Program-made: the position numbers and the translations under genes
Shown here: piece by piece, positions 49,585-57,805 of the stretch
How the letters are laid out: each line of letters opens with the position of its first letter
Position numbering within the stretch: the first letter of the stretch is position 1
Origin: Streptomyces chromofuscus
Lineage (GTDB): Bacteria > Actinomycetota > Actinomycetes > Streptomycetales > Streptomycetaceae
Direction: 5' to 3'
DNA: 64,000 nt
NCBI RefSeq assembly: GCF_015160875.1
Contig: NZ_CP063374.1
Coordinates: 6,141,501-6,205,500, forward strand
The notes under the pieces: model-generated
Seen by the model: the letters and a program-made list of their open reading frames with translations, nothing else
Told to the model about the DNA's origin: nothing
Databases searched by the model: none

Positions 49585-49744
49585 GGCGAGATCCTTCGGC
49601 GGCGATCAGCTCAGGGCCCCCTGGGGCGGCGCGCTTGCGTCAAGATTGCGCCCGAAGTGCCCGTAATGCCCATCGATATAGAGTCCGATTTGCGTCGGCG
49701 AGCCCCTGACCTGAGGTTTTTCTTTGACATGTTTTCTGTTGGCA
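49585..49744. other. Non-coding, partly A/T-rich stretch at the right end of the accessory segment
   Basis: 160 bp between the antitoxin operator and the right direct repeat. Positions ~49705-49745 are unusually T-rich for this genome. No gene seen. Confidence 0.5.
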
Positions 49745-49813
49745 TGTTTCCGATGACGCATCACGTGGAGTGCGTGGCGATTCTTGAGTCTGCTACAAAG
49801 AGGCTCTGACCTG
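49745..49813 (+). repeat. 69-bp direct repeat, right copy (methyltransferase 3' end)
   Basis: Copy of 37977-38045 with 65/69 identity and no gaps. In frame it reads F-P-M-T-H-H-V-E-C-V-A-I-L-E then S-A-T-K-R-L and TGA, that is, the methyltransferase C-terminus with three amino-acid changes. Homology starts abruptly at the TGTTTCCG on the left side. Confidence 0.85.
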
Positions 49814-50339
49814 GTCTTTTATTGGGTTTTTCAGGTACGGCCGCTGGTGCTCGACCCTTTCCCAAAGTGCACAAGTTCGGCGCGCGCTCATCGACGTCGC
49901 TGACCTGCTGTTTCGTGGCCTGTAGAGAGGTGGTGGACGCGCCTGCCCGGTCCAGCTCTTGCGGTCGGCGGGGTGTCTTGCCGCTCCGGTGACGTTCGGA
50001 CCTCGTGAGACGGTCTGCCGTCGTTCGTGGTGGGCAGCGTCTCGGCGGGTGAGGTGTCGACCGCGCTGATGGCGTCACGCATCCTGTGCTCGGTACGTTT
50101 CTGAGCCCGAGTCCGTTCGCGGACGGCAGGCCCGGCCCACGAGGCGGCGCCGGGACGGGCGGGGTCGGTTTCGTCGGGCCAGAGGTGGCAGGTGCCACTG
50201 ACCTCGGCCCAGCCCTGGCGGCCCGTGGACAGTTCCGTTCCGAGGTTGTACGGGTAGCGGGTTCCTCGACGGCCGTTCCACCGGACGAGCCCGGCCCGCG
50301 GGACGATGAGTCGCAGGCCGGGCCGGGGCCGATCGGCTG
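49814..50339. other. Non-coding stretch between the right repeat and the GH81 gene
   Basis: About 525 bp. After the repeat, a run of T-rich sequence (49818-49845) could be a terminator-like remnant of the original gene's 3' flank. The rest has open frames on both strands without recognisable families. No integrase or RNA gene identified. Confidence 0.45.
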
Positions 50340-53300
50340 TCAGACGAACGGGATGGTCAGGACGGATCCCGTGCCCACCTGGAGGGTGGACGGACCGTTG
50401 CCCAGGGCGCTCCAGACCTCGACGCGGACGGTGCCGCCGTCCAGGTCGCCCAGGGTGCCCGACGCGGAGTGAGTCCCCTGCCGGGTGGAGGAGTAGTCCT
50501 CCCAGCCGGTGATCGGGTCGGTGGCGAAGTAGCGGAACGTCTCGACCCGGTCGAAGGTGCCGTCACCGGTCAGGTCGTAGGAGACCCGGGCCTGCTGGGC
50601 GTGGCCGACGTGGGTGCCGGCGTCGACCTTGAGGGTGAAGGCCGTGCCGGAGCCCGCCTTCAGGGTGCCGTTGACGTTCTTGACCTCGTAGACGAGCGGG
50701 TTGTACGGGGTTCCGTCGCGGTTGGCGCCGCCCGCTGACGGGATGATGTCCGAGGATCCTGCCGCAGCCGCCTGGGTGGTCAGCTGCCCGCCGGAGCGCA
50801 GGTAGAAGGTGTTCCCCGGGACCGGTGGGGGCCCCGAGGTGGTGACGGTCACGGTGCCGCTGGCCGGGCCGACCTGGTGGGAGGTGTCGCGGGCCGTGAC
50901 GCTGTAGGTGTACTGGGTGCCGGCGGTCAGGCCGGTGTCGGTGTAGGTGGTGCCGGTGACCGTGGCGACCTTGGTGGTGCCGCGGAAGACGTCGTAGTCC
51001 TTGACGCCCTTGTCGTCGGTCGCTGCGCTCCAGGTCAGCTTCACGGAGTCGTCAGTGACGTCACTTGCGACCGGGGTGCCGGGCGCGCTGGGCTTGTCGT
51101 CACCGGGGGCGCCGCACAGCGTGCCGAGCTGGGTGTCGCCGCCCGCGCCGGACGCGGTGGATCTCGCCGGGACGTTCAGTACTCCGCCGTCCGAGAAGAG
51201 CACCGAGCACGCCTCGGCGGTGTAGTTGTGCGCAGCGTAGGTCTTGGTGCCGTTCTTGTCGAAGACGACGGCGGTGGGGGAGTCGGCCGTGACGGTCGTG
51301 TCCGGTGATCCGATGGAGTCCATCGTGGCGACCCAGTGGTAGGTGTGGGCCTTGGTCTCGCCCTCCTCGGGGACGTAGCCGCCGTTCCACTGGTTCCAGT
51401 GCTGCAGGGCCCCGGCCGGGTCGTAGAGGGCCTGGACCTGCCAGAAGATGTCCTTCCACTCGACGGCCGGGCCGCCGTTCTGCCTCTCCATCTCGGCCAC
51501 GCTGCGACGCAGCATGGCCTTCTCGCGGGCCAGGTGGAGCGAGCCGCCGGTCAGGGGAAGGAAGTTGATGCCGTGGATCTCCTCGGGGTTGGCGGTCCAC
51601 CAGGTCGCGTAGGCGCCGCCGCTGCTCCAGACCATGCCCACGACGTCGTGGGTGAAGTCCTCGGGGTAGACCTGCTGGTCGGCGTCGAACCAGTACTGCG
51701 CGATCGACTCCGACTCGGTCATCATCATGTAGACGCCCTGGTCACGCAGCGTCTTGTCGCCCGTGGCCGAGCCCCACATGATCAGGCCGGCGCTGAGGTT
51801 GATCGACTCCGAGGACGACTCCTGGTTGTTGCCGGCGGCGAACGCCTCGTGGCCGGCGGCCCAGCTGTGGCCGGCGTAGACGTCGAAGCCGCGCAGGAAC
51901 GGGTACTTGCTGTCGTTCCTCGCCGGGTTGGCGGCGTCCTTGATGAGCTCCTTGACCATGCCGCCCCACTCGGAGTCGGCGGCCCATCTGGGGTCGTACT
52001 GCGCCACGATGGCCGCGGCCATCACGTAGTACGAGTAGTGGAAGTGGTGGTCGTTGAGCTCCTGGTCGCTTCCGTACGAGGCGGGGTACCCGATGAGGGT
52101 GCGCCAGTCCTTGTCGTAGGAGAACTCGGAAGGGCCGCCGACCGTGAACCACTCCTCCATCCGGCCCTTGATCAAGTTCAGCAGCTTGTCGCGGTTGACG
52201 GTGTCTCCGACCTGGTCCGTGAGAGGGACGAGCATGGCGAGCTTGCCCAGGGCCTTGCCGGTCCAGTAGGTGTCGATCGCGCCGCTGAAAGGATCGCCTT
52301 GGGCCAGCACGTCGTTGATGTAGTCCTTGAGCTTCGCCTTGTCGACGCCCGCCGACCTCGGCAGGCCGGGCAGCACGCCGTTCACCTTCTGGGTGGTCGT
52401 GAAGGACGTGCCCTCGCGCACCTTCATCGCACCCCGCGAGGAGACGTAGCGGTAGGCGGTCAGCGGGTCGCTGCTGTGCAGCCACTGGTGGCGGTAGAGC
52501 GCCTGGAAGGTACCGGTCTCAGTCCCCTCCTTCGGCTCGGTGGTCAGCGAGTAGGTCGCCGTGACCTCGCCGTCGCCCTCCCTGTACTCCCAGTCCACCT
52601 TCGATCCGGTCACGAAGCTGAAGGCGTACTTCGTGAAGTCGGCCAGCGCTGCCTTGTCCGGGAGGACCGCCAGGGAGAAGTACTCCTTGGAGCCCAGGTC
52701 GGCCCGGATCTCGTGGCCGGAGACGGTCCAGTCGCTGCCGCTCGGGGCGAACAGCGCGTAGTCATGACCCGAGATGGTGACGCCGAGGACGTTGCCCTGG
52801 TCGGCGAAGACGGTCGGCACAGCCGCCGCGCTGATCTGCGCCGCCCCTCCGGTGCCCTCCGCGTACACGTACGGCAGGCCATGGCCGATGGTCGTCCGCA
52901 GGCTGCGCGCACCGTCGTTCCAGTACGGGCTGACGGTCCAGTCGCTCCACCCGTCCGCCTTGGCGTCGGGGGAGTTGAGACCGGCGAGCCCCAGGGTCAG
53001 GTCGGCCTTGTGCGGAAACTCGTACTGACGGCCACCGCCCACGATCTGGTGCGTGGTCGGGTAGCCGACCTCCAGGCCGCCGGAGACAGCCTTGTAGGTG
53101 AGGGGGTGGCCGTACATGTTCTCCGACCACGGGTTGCTGGAGAACCGCTGGAAGGCCAGCGACGACCACCAGTCGTTCGTCGGGACGGGGGTGCCCGCCA
53201 TGGCGGCAGTGACCTTCGGCTTGACCGCCTGGCCACCGCTGTTCGACGGTCCCTGGCGGCCGGCGGGGCGGACGTCGCTGTAACTGCCCTTCCCCACCGC

Positions 53301-53399
53301 GATGGTGGCGGCCGAGGCGACACCGCTGCCCAGCGAACCCAGGGCGGTGGCGGCTAGAGCCGCTGTTGTCAGCAACGACAGGATTCTTCGAGATTTCAT
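50340..53399 (-). CDS. Secreted GH81 endo-1,3-beta-glucanase with Fn3 and C-terminal glucan-binding domain
   Basis: A 1019-aa exported enzyme that cleaves internal beta-1,3-glucan bonds (fungal wall, callose, laminarin). Signal peptide 1-31 ending A-S-A. The GH81 catalytic module spans about 60-720, with N-D-H-H-F-H-Y-S-Y-Y (conserved Asp/His/Tyr) near 446 and N-N-Q-E-S-S-S-E-S-I-N carrying the catalytic glutamates near 528. A fibronectin-III domain lies at about 765-856 (T-D-D-S-V-K-L-T-W-S-A-A). The C-terminal ~150 residues form a beta domain resembling CBM56-type beta-1,3-glucan-binding modules. A LacI-type operator lies 14 bp before the start, implying sugar-responsive control. The gene is a single transcription unit. 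Confidence 0.95.
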   Translation of the reverse strand: MKSRRILSLLTTAALAATALGSLGSGVASAATIAVGKGSYSDVRPAGRQGPSNSGGQAVKPKVTAAMAGTPVPTNDWWSSLAFQRFSSNPWSENMYGHPLTYKAVSGGLEVGYPTTHQIVGGGRQYEFPHKADLTLGLAGLNSPDAKADGWSDWTVSPYWNDGARSLRTTIGHGLPYVYAEGTGGAAQISAAAVPTVFADQGNVLGVTISGHDYALFAPSGSDWTVSGHEIRADLGSKEYFSLAVLPDKAALADFTKYAFSFVTGSKVDWEYREGDGEVTATYSLTTEPKEGTETGTFQALYRHQWLHSSDPLTAYRYVSSRGAMKVREGTSFTTTQKVNGVLPGLPRSAGVDKAKLKDYINDVLAQGDPFSGAIDTYWTGKALGKLAMLVPLTDQVGDTVNRDKLLNLIKGRMEEWFTVGGPSEFSYDKDWRTLIGYPASYGSDQELNDHHFHYSYYVMAAAIVAQYDPRWAADSEWGGMVKELIKDAANPARNDSKYPFLRGFDVYAGHSWAAGHEAFAAGNNQESSSESINLSAGLIMWGSATGDKTLRDQGVYMMMTESESIAQYWFDADQQVYPEDFTHDVVGMVWSSGGAYATWWTANPEEIHGINFLPLTGGSLHLAREKAMLRRSVAEMERQNGGPAVEWKDIFWQVQALYDPAGALQHWNQWNGGYVPEEGETKAHTYHWVATMDSIGSPDTTVTADSPTAVVFDKNGTKTYAAHNYTAEACSVLFSDGGVLNVPARSTASGAGGDTQLGTLCGAPGDDKPSAPGTPVASDVTDDSVKLTWSAATDDKGVKDYDVFRGTTKVATVTGTTYTDTGLTAGTQYTYSVTARDTSHQVGPASGTVTVTTSGPPPVPGNTFYLRSGGQLTTQAAAAGSSDIIPSAGGANRDGTPYNPLVYEVKNVNGTLKAGSGTAFTLKVDAGTHVGHAQQARVSYDLTGDGTFDRVETFRYFATDPITGWEDYSSTRQGTHSASGTLGDLDGGTVRVEVWSALGNGPSTLQVGTGSVLTIPFV

Positions 53400-53757
53400 G
53401 TACGGCCCCCTGTGAGAGCGCTCTCAAGTCGCCGACAACGTAGGGAGGCTGTGTGCGGTGGTCAACACTTCGAACCGAAATCCTTACGGACTGTTGCGCC
53501 CCTTCAAGGCTTGAATCCTCAGCAGCGCTGATGGGTGTACGGCGGCCTCCGGCCCATCGACGTGCGAAGAAGCCGCCAGAGCACTTGCGTGCTCATGGCT
53601 GCTCGCGTCGTCTCGTGTGCGACGGGAGGTCGTCATCGCGCGGGGCTCCACCCGGGCACGTTCGAGGTGCGGGGCGGTGGCCGGCGTCGACACGGCCGTA
53701 CTGTGCGCCCGGCGATATGGGAGTGCTGCGCCGAGCCGCGCAGCGGTCGGCCCCACC
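53400..53757. other. Promoter region of the GH81 gene and non-coding flank
   Basis: About 350 bp. It contains the TGAGAGCGCTCTCA operator and then sequence without coding character up to where the P450 remnant begins. Confidence 0.5.
53413..53426. promoter_or_regulatory. LacI-family operator TGAGAGCGCTCTCA
   Basis: A perfect 14-bp palindrome with the central CG typical of LacI/CebR-type repressors, 13 bp upstream of the GH81 start codon. Related Streptomyces sugar repressors use TGGGAGCGCTCCCA, which differs in one symmetric position. No LacI-family gene is in the window. Confidence 0.75.
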
Positions 53758-54473
53758 GACCTTGTCGACGAGCGCCGAGGAAAGCCGGGAGACGACCTCG
53801 TCAGCGTGCTGTTGCGCGCGCGGATCAACGGGCGGCCGCTCTCGGAGGAGGAGATCTCCTACAACTGCATGAACGTCGCGGTGGGCGGCAACGAGACGAG
53901 TTCCTGCACCGTTTGTTCCGGACTCCAGGCCCTGATCGGCCATCCGGACCAGTACGACCGCGTGCTGAGCGGTCCGAGCCTGCTGGGGACGGCCATTGAG
54001 GAGATGCTCCGCTGGAGTTCCACGAACGCCTGCGTGCAGCGCGTCGCCCATCGTGACGTGGATCGTGCCGGTGTGCGCATCCGCAAGGGCGACTTCGTGA
54101 CACTGTGGAACGTGTCGGCGAACCGGGATCCGGAACAGTCCGCGCACGCAGACCGCTTCGACGTGCCCGTACGCCCAAGCGGCAGCTGTCCTACGGCGCC
54201 GGAATCCATCGCTGCGTCGGCGCTCCGGTGGCGCACACCGAGATGGCGGCCCTCTTCCAGCGACTGCTGTCCGCCGGAGTCCGCTTCAGGCCGTCGGGCG
54301 AACCCCGCACGCTTCGCGTCAGCTTCGTCCTCGGCGCGACGCACATGCCGCTGGAATGCGGACAGGCGCGGGAGCACGTAAGGGAGGACGCAGGGCGTTT
54401 GACGGGCACCTTGCCTGTTCAAGCGCCGTCGGCCCCTGTCGCGCGGCCAGTGCGCCGCTATGCCGCGTACTGA
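53758..54473 (+). pseudogene. Cytochrome P450 remnant (N-terminus lost, frameshifted)
   Basis: The second half of a bacterial P450. The frame beginning D-L-V-D-E-R-R-G-K-P-G-D-D-L-V-S has the I-helix (V-G-G-N-E-T-S-S) and K-helix (E-E-M-L-R-W) up to D-R-F-D-V near 54165. The sequence then continues in another frame as R-T-P-K-R-Q-L-S-Y-G-A-G-I-H-R-C-V-G-A, the haem-cysteine loop, to the end. The first ~200 residues are missing and a single-base frame loss lies near 54165-54175. The enzyme cannot be functional as it stands. The C-terminal stop runs into the convergent TetR gene. Confidence 0.85.
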
Positions 54474-55048
54474 CGGAGCAAGGTGTAGGTCAAGTCCAGC
54501 GCGCTCGTCAGATGCCGACTCGAGTTGGTGGCCTTGTCGATCACGGCTCCGCCCTGCAGCGCTGTCAGGACCATCGACGCGAGCTTGTCGACGGGCGCGT
54601 CGGCTCGCAGTAGACCGTTCGCCTGCATCTTCTCCAGTTGGCTCCGCAGCAGCTCGCTCCACTGCTCGTAGGCGCGCCCGATGGCCGCGCGCGTGCCGGG
54701 ATCGTTGTCCAGGGCGCGGCCGGCGAGGCCGGCGACTTCACAGGCGTCGTCCTGCGACTGCAGCTCATGGAGGTGCACCAGATGCCTGATCCACTCCTGC
54801 CAGGCTTCCCAGGTGTCCAGCTGCGAGGGCATCGTGGCGGCGATGAGCCGCTCGAGCTGCCGCTCTGTGGCGGCGTGACACAACTCCTCCTTGCCGCCGG
54901 GGAAGTAGTGGAACAACTGTCCCTTGCTCGTCTTGGTGGCGCGGAGAACCTCATCCAGGCTGAGGTTCTCCGCGCCACCCTGGACGAGGAGGTCGACGGC
55001 GGCTTCCAGAATGCGTGCCTTTGTCGCCCGGCCCTTGGCGGTGGTCAT
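54458..55048 (-). CDS. TetR/AcrR family repressor of the epoxide hydrolase/SnoaL operon
   Basis: A 196-aa regulator. The N-terminal TetR helix-turn-helix (A-R-I-L-E-A-A-V-D-L-L, L-S-L-D-E-V-L-R-A-T-K-T-S-K-G-Q-L-F-H-Y-F) is at residues ~10-57; the C-terminal ligand domain resembles the TetR_C_6/Bm3R1-like group. A TGGAC-N6-GTCCA palindrome lies 20 bp upstream of its start; nearly the same sequence recurs twice ahead of the SnoaL/epoxide hydrolase operon. It therefore probably represses itself and that operon and is released by an aromatic or electrophilic ligand (the ligand class is a guess). Confidence 0.92.
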   Translation of the reverse strand: MTTAKGRATKARILEAAVDLLVQGGAENLSLDEVLRATKTSKGQLFHYFPGGKEELCHAATERQLERLIAATMPSQLDTWEAWQEWIRHLVHLHELQSQDDACEVAGLAGRALDNDPGTRAAIGRAYEQWSELLRSQLEKMQANGLLRADAPVDKLASMVLTALQGGAVIDKATNSSRHLTSALDLTYTLLRQYAA

Positions 55049-55067
55049 GAAGCGAGTGTACGACTAA

Positions 55068-55083
55068 TGGACTTGTCGGTCCA
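55068..55083. promoter_or_regulatory. TetR operator 1 (TGGACTTGTCGGTCCA)
   Basis: Inverted repeat TGGAC-N6-GTCCA between the epoxide hydrolase stop and the TetR start. Its sequence is 15/16 identical to the reverse complement of operator 3 (57381-57396). Confidence 0.8.
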
Positions 55084-55098
55084 AAGGTGGAACGCCCG

Positions 55099-56334
55099 CT
55101 ACCGCAGCTTGCGGAAGGTTTCACGGATGTCGGTGATGAACGCCTCCGGGTTCTCCCACGGGCCGAAGTGACCGCCCTGGTGGTGGACGTTGACGTTGAC
55201 CGGGTTGAACCAGGGCCGGGTGGGGCCGTTCTCGAAGGCGGCGATGCGCTCTTCCGGGGTGCGTACCCCGGGCGGGTAGACGTCGCCCAGGAGGAAGGTG
55301 AAGCCGGCCGGGGCCTCGATCTGCGGCTGCCGGTCGTGCTCGGGCTTCCAGGGGTGACGGTTGGCGTTGCGGTAGACGCGGATGGAGGAGCCGATCGCCT
55401 GGTTGACCCAGTAGATGGTGGCGTTGGTCAGGATGTGGTCGCGGGGAAACGCCTGCTCGAAGTTCCCTCGGCGGTCGCTCCACTTCTTCCAGCGCCTCAC
55501 CAGCCAGGCGAGCATGCCCACGGGGGAGTCGTTCAGGCCATGGGTGAGGGTCTGCGCGTCGAGCATGTGGACCGCTACGTGGGAGGCGTAGGTCGCGTCG
55601 AACTGCAGCAGGTCCTCTCGCAGCCGCGCCGGGGCGTCGTCCGGGATCCGCTGACCGCCGGTGAGGTCCCAGAAGCGGTCGTCCTGGAAGATTCCCGGGA
55701 TGAGATCGGTTCCGAGGTGCAGGCCGTACAGGTGCCTGGCGTACTTGTGGCCGAGCTGGCTGGTGACCAGGGCTCCGTAGTCCGCGCCGGCGGCCGCGTA
55801 CTTCTCGTAGCCGAGGACGTCGGTCATCAGGGCGTGGAAGATGTCGGCCATCTTCCAGTAGTTCATGTCGCCCTTGGTGAGCGGCGTGGAGAAGCCGAAG
55901 CCGGGGAGTGAGGGGACGACGACGTCGAAGGCGTCGGCGGGGTCTCCGCCGTGGGCCGCGGGGTCGGTCAGCGGTCCGACGACCTTGAGCCAGTCGGCGA
56001 AGGTCCAGGGCCAGCCGTGGGACAGGATGATCGGAACCGGCGCAGGGCCCTTGCCCGGCTCGCGCAGGAAGTGCACCGGGGTACCCGCCATGTCGACGCG
56101 GTGGTGGGTGAAGGCGTTGAGCCGCTGCTCGGCCTTGCGCCAGTCGAAGCCGTCCGCCCAGTACTCCACCAGTGGCTCGAGGTAGGAGGTGCTGATGCCG
56201 TAGTACTCGTCCTCGTTGTCGAGGTCCGGGGCGAAGCGGGTCTGCTTCAGCCGGGCCCGCAGATCGTCCAGGGTGCTTTGCGGGACGTCGATGGTGAACC
56301 GCTGCGGGGTGGTGCGGTCGTGCTGGTCACTCAT
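55099..56334 (-). CDS. Epoxide hydrolase (alpha/beta fold, EHN N-terminal domain)
   Basis: A 411-aa epoxide hydrolase. The N-terminal EHN domain (1-~110) has F-T-I-D-V-P-Q-S-T-L-D-D-L-R-A-R-L and D-W-R-K-A-E-Q-R-L-N. The alpha/beta core has oxyanion loop H-G-W-P-W-T-F, nucleophile Asp in A-G-A-D-Y-G-A, and catalytic His in G-G-H-F-G-P-W-E-N-P-E. It opens epoxides to diols through an alkyl-enzyme ester. The family's usual Trp next to the nucleophile is replaced by Tyr. It is the third gene of the minus-strand operon after two SnoaL-like genes. Confidence 0.92.
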   Translation of the reverse strand: MSDQHDRTTPQRFTIDVPQSTLDDLRARLKQTRFAPDLDNEDEYYGISTSYLEPLVEYWADGFDWRKAEQRLNAFTHHRVDMAGTPVHFLREPGKGPAPVPIILSHGWPWTFADWLKVVGPLTDPAAHGGDPADAFDVVVPSLPGFGFSTPLTKGDMNYWKMADIFHALMTDVLGYEKYAAAGADYGALVTSQLGHKYARHLYGLHLGTDLIPGIFQDDRFWDLTGGQRIPDDAPARLREDLLQFDATYASHVAVHMLDAQTLTHGLNDSPVGMLAWLVRRWKKWSDRRGNFEQAFPRDHILTNATIYWVNQAIGSSIRVYRNANRHPWKPEHDRQPQIEAPAGFTFLLGDVYPPGVRTPEERIAAFENGPTRPWFNPVNVNVHHQGGHFGPWENPEAFITDIRETFRKLR

Positions 56335-56389
56335 GGTCGTGCTGCTTTCGTTGCGGGGAGGGGATCGGCGCCCCGATGGGCGGCCGGTG

Positions 56390-56860
56390 TCAGTAGGTGA
56401 AGTCCAGGCGCAGGCGGGTCTGCCGGAGTTCGGCGATGTACCAGGCGCCGTCCCTCTTGGTGAACCGGCCGTGGTAGTGGCCGAAGCCGTGCATGGATCT
56501 GAACGGGAAGTCCTCCGGTGCCTCCACCTGGCCGTCGGCGGATTCGGCGCGGGTGATCAGGTCTTCCATGGACCAGACGCCGGAGGCGGAGGTCGCCGAC
56601 TCCACGTCGATCTCGTCGGAGAAGAGGTGGTGGACGAGCGCGTCACGCGGGCCGGCGCTGGAGCCGATGGTCGCGGCGATCTCCGTTCGTCCGCGCATGC
56701 TCAGCCAGACCGAGCCGTCCGGCTTGTGCGGGGTGAAGGTGCCGTCCGGGGTGAACAGGCCGGCCAGGTCCTGCCACCGCTTGTGGTCGGCGTAGCGCAC
56801 ATATCGCGCCATCAGCCGGCGCAGGTCCTCAATGGTGCTCAGACGCTCGATGGCGTCCAT
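56390..56860 (-). CDS. SnoaL-like / nuclear transport factor 2-fold protein A
   Basis: A 156-aa NTF2-fold protein (SnoaL_4 type) with the N-terminal helix I-E-D-L-R-R-L-M-A-R-Y-V-R-Y-A-D and the core W-Q-D-L-A-G-L-F-T-P-D-G-T-F. The conserved pocket residues Y, D and H are present in the usual places (Y-A-D-H, H-H-L-F-S). Such proteins are polyketide cyclases, aromatic dehydratases or hydroxylase partners. GGAG precedes ATG 56860. It lies between the second SnoaL gene and the epoxide hydrolase. Confidence 0.87.
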   Translation of the reverse strand: MDAIERLSTIEDLRRLMARYVRYADHKRWQDLAGLFTPDGTFTPHKPDGSVWLSMRGRTEIAATIGSSAGPRDALVHHLFSDEIDVESATSASGVWSMEDLITRAESADGQVEAPEDFPFRSMHGFGHYHGRFTKRDGAWYIAELRQTRLRLDFTY

Positions 56861-56947
56861 GGGCAAGTCTCCGTTCTCTGTTCCACGAGGTCGTGGGGGA
56901 GGGCGTGGTGCTGTCGGGCGCGCGGTCGTGTCGATCGTGTGCGGCGC

Positions 56948-57325
56948 TCAGCCCGCTACGAGTTGGGCGGCGTAGGTCGTGTTGGTGTAGTCGCGCCAGG
57001 CCGCGATGAGACCGTCGCGGATCTCGTAGACGGCCATGTTCATCACCGGGGCGAGGGGGCGGCCGGGCAGCGCGAGGCCGTGGACCTGTTCCGCGATGAC
57101 CACGTCCGCGCTGACGGCCTGGTGCACGGTCTCGAACCTGACCTGCTCGAACGTGGCGAAGATGTGCTCCCAGAGCTGCAGGACTGCCGCCCTGCCGTGA
57201 ACCTCGTCCTCGCCGTAGTTACGGAAGACGACCTCGGGGTGCAGGAACGGCTCCAGGCGGGAGGCGTCCTTCATTTCGAACGTCTCGACGAACCGGCGCA
57301 CGAAGGCGTCCTTGTCGGTGGTCAC
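56948..57325 (-). CDS. SnoaL-like / NTF2-fold protein B
   Basis: A 125-aa NTF2-fold protein (SnoaL_2 type): F-V-R-R-F-V-E-T-F-E-M-K-D-A-S-R-L, H-P-E-V-V-F-R-N-Y-G-E and the terminal beta sheet V-Y-E-I-R-D-G-L-I-A-A-W-R-D-Y. It resembles limonene-1,2-epoxide hydrolase-like proteins, which share this fold, so it might itself act on an epoxide. GTG 57325 is preferred because GAGGGAG precedes it; the frame is open much further upstream. It heads the operon, 19 bp downstream of two TetR operators. Confidence 0.85.
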   Translation of the reverse strand: MTTDKDAFVRRFVETFEMKDASRLEPFLHPEVVFRNYGEDEVHGRAAVLQLWEHIFATFEQVRFETVHQAVSADVVIAEQVHGLALPGRPLAPVMNMAVYEIRDGLIAAWRDYTNTTYAAQLVAG

Positions 57326-57343
57326 GTGCACACTCCCTCTTCC

Positions 57344-57359
57344 TGGACTTTCAGGTCCA
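57344..57359. promoter_or_regulatory. TetR operator 2 (TGGACTTTCAGGTCCA)
   Basis: Second TGGAC-N6-GTCCA palindrome, 18 bp upstream of the SnoaL B start. Confidence 0.8.
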
Positions 57360-57380
57360 TTCAGAGTGTCACCCGATTTT

Positions 57381-57396
57381 TGGACCGGCAAGTCCA
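57381..57396. promoter_or_regulatory. TetR operator 3 (TGGACCGGCAAGTCCA)
   Basis: Third palindrome, centred 37 bp (about 3.5 helical turns) from operator 2. With one extra base on each side it reads TTGGAC-N6-GTCCAA. Confidence 0.8.
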
Positions 57397-57552
57397 AAGT
57401 GGGGGTGTGCGAGGGACGGGCGACGGAGCCGCTCATCGGCGGAGCGGCGGTGGAGTCCGCAACAACGCCTCTGTGGCCGGCGTCGCCGGTGAGCCGTCGG
57501 CTGTCGCCTGCGTGGCCGCCCAGCACGGCGTCGTGGCCTCTCCCGCTCCGCG

Positions 57553-57805
57553 GCACTTGACGCGGTGAAGGAAGGCGTGCGCGTCAACGCCCTGGTCGCA
57601 GGACTGGCGGACACCCCGCTGCCGCGCGCCTTCCGGGAGGCCGATCCTGAGGCCGCCCAAGACCTCGTCAACCGGCAGCCGAGCGGCAGGGCCTCCACGG
57701 AGGAGGAGACCGCCGCGTTCACCTCCTTCCTCCTTGGCGACGAGTCCCCAGTTCGTCAACGGAGCCGCCCTCGCCGTCGACGGGGCGCCCACCGCCGGTT
57801 ACTGA
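57553..57805 (+). pseudogene. C-terminal remnant of a short-chain dehydrogenase/reductase
   Basis: About 80 codons of a classical SDR C-terminus: E-G-V-R-V-N-A-L-V-A-G-L-A-D-T-P after the lost active site, then S-G-R-A-S-T-E-E-E-T-A-A-F-T-S-F-L-L-G-D-E-S. After that a frame change near 57745 leads into F-V-N-G-A-A-L-A-V-D-G-A-P-T-A-G-Y and a stop at 57803-57805. The Rossmann half and the Y-x-x-x-K site are gone. It sits directly upstream of operator 3 and has no start, so it is a remnant. Confidence 0.8.

Noticed and set aside
38046..49744. Integrase, excisionase or transposase in the repeat-bounded segment
   Set aside because: No reading frame shows tyrosine or serine recombinase motifs or DDE transposase motifs. 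The segment is called an element only from its flanking repeats.
49814..50339. Gene on the minus strand at 49761-50198
   Set aside because: No ribosome-binding site or family likeness, and it runs through the methyltransferase 3'-end duplicate in antisense.
51336..53357. 673-codon plus-strand frame opposite the GH81 gene
   Set aside because: Shadow of the GH81 gene; Val/Gly/Arg-rich composition without any domain.
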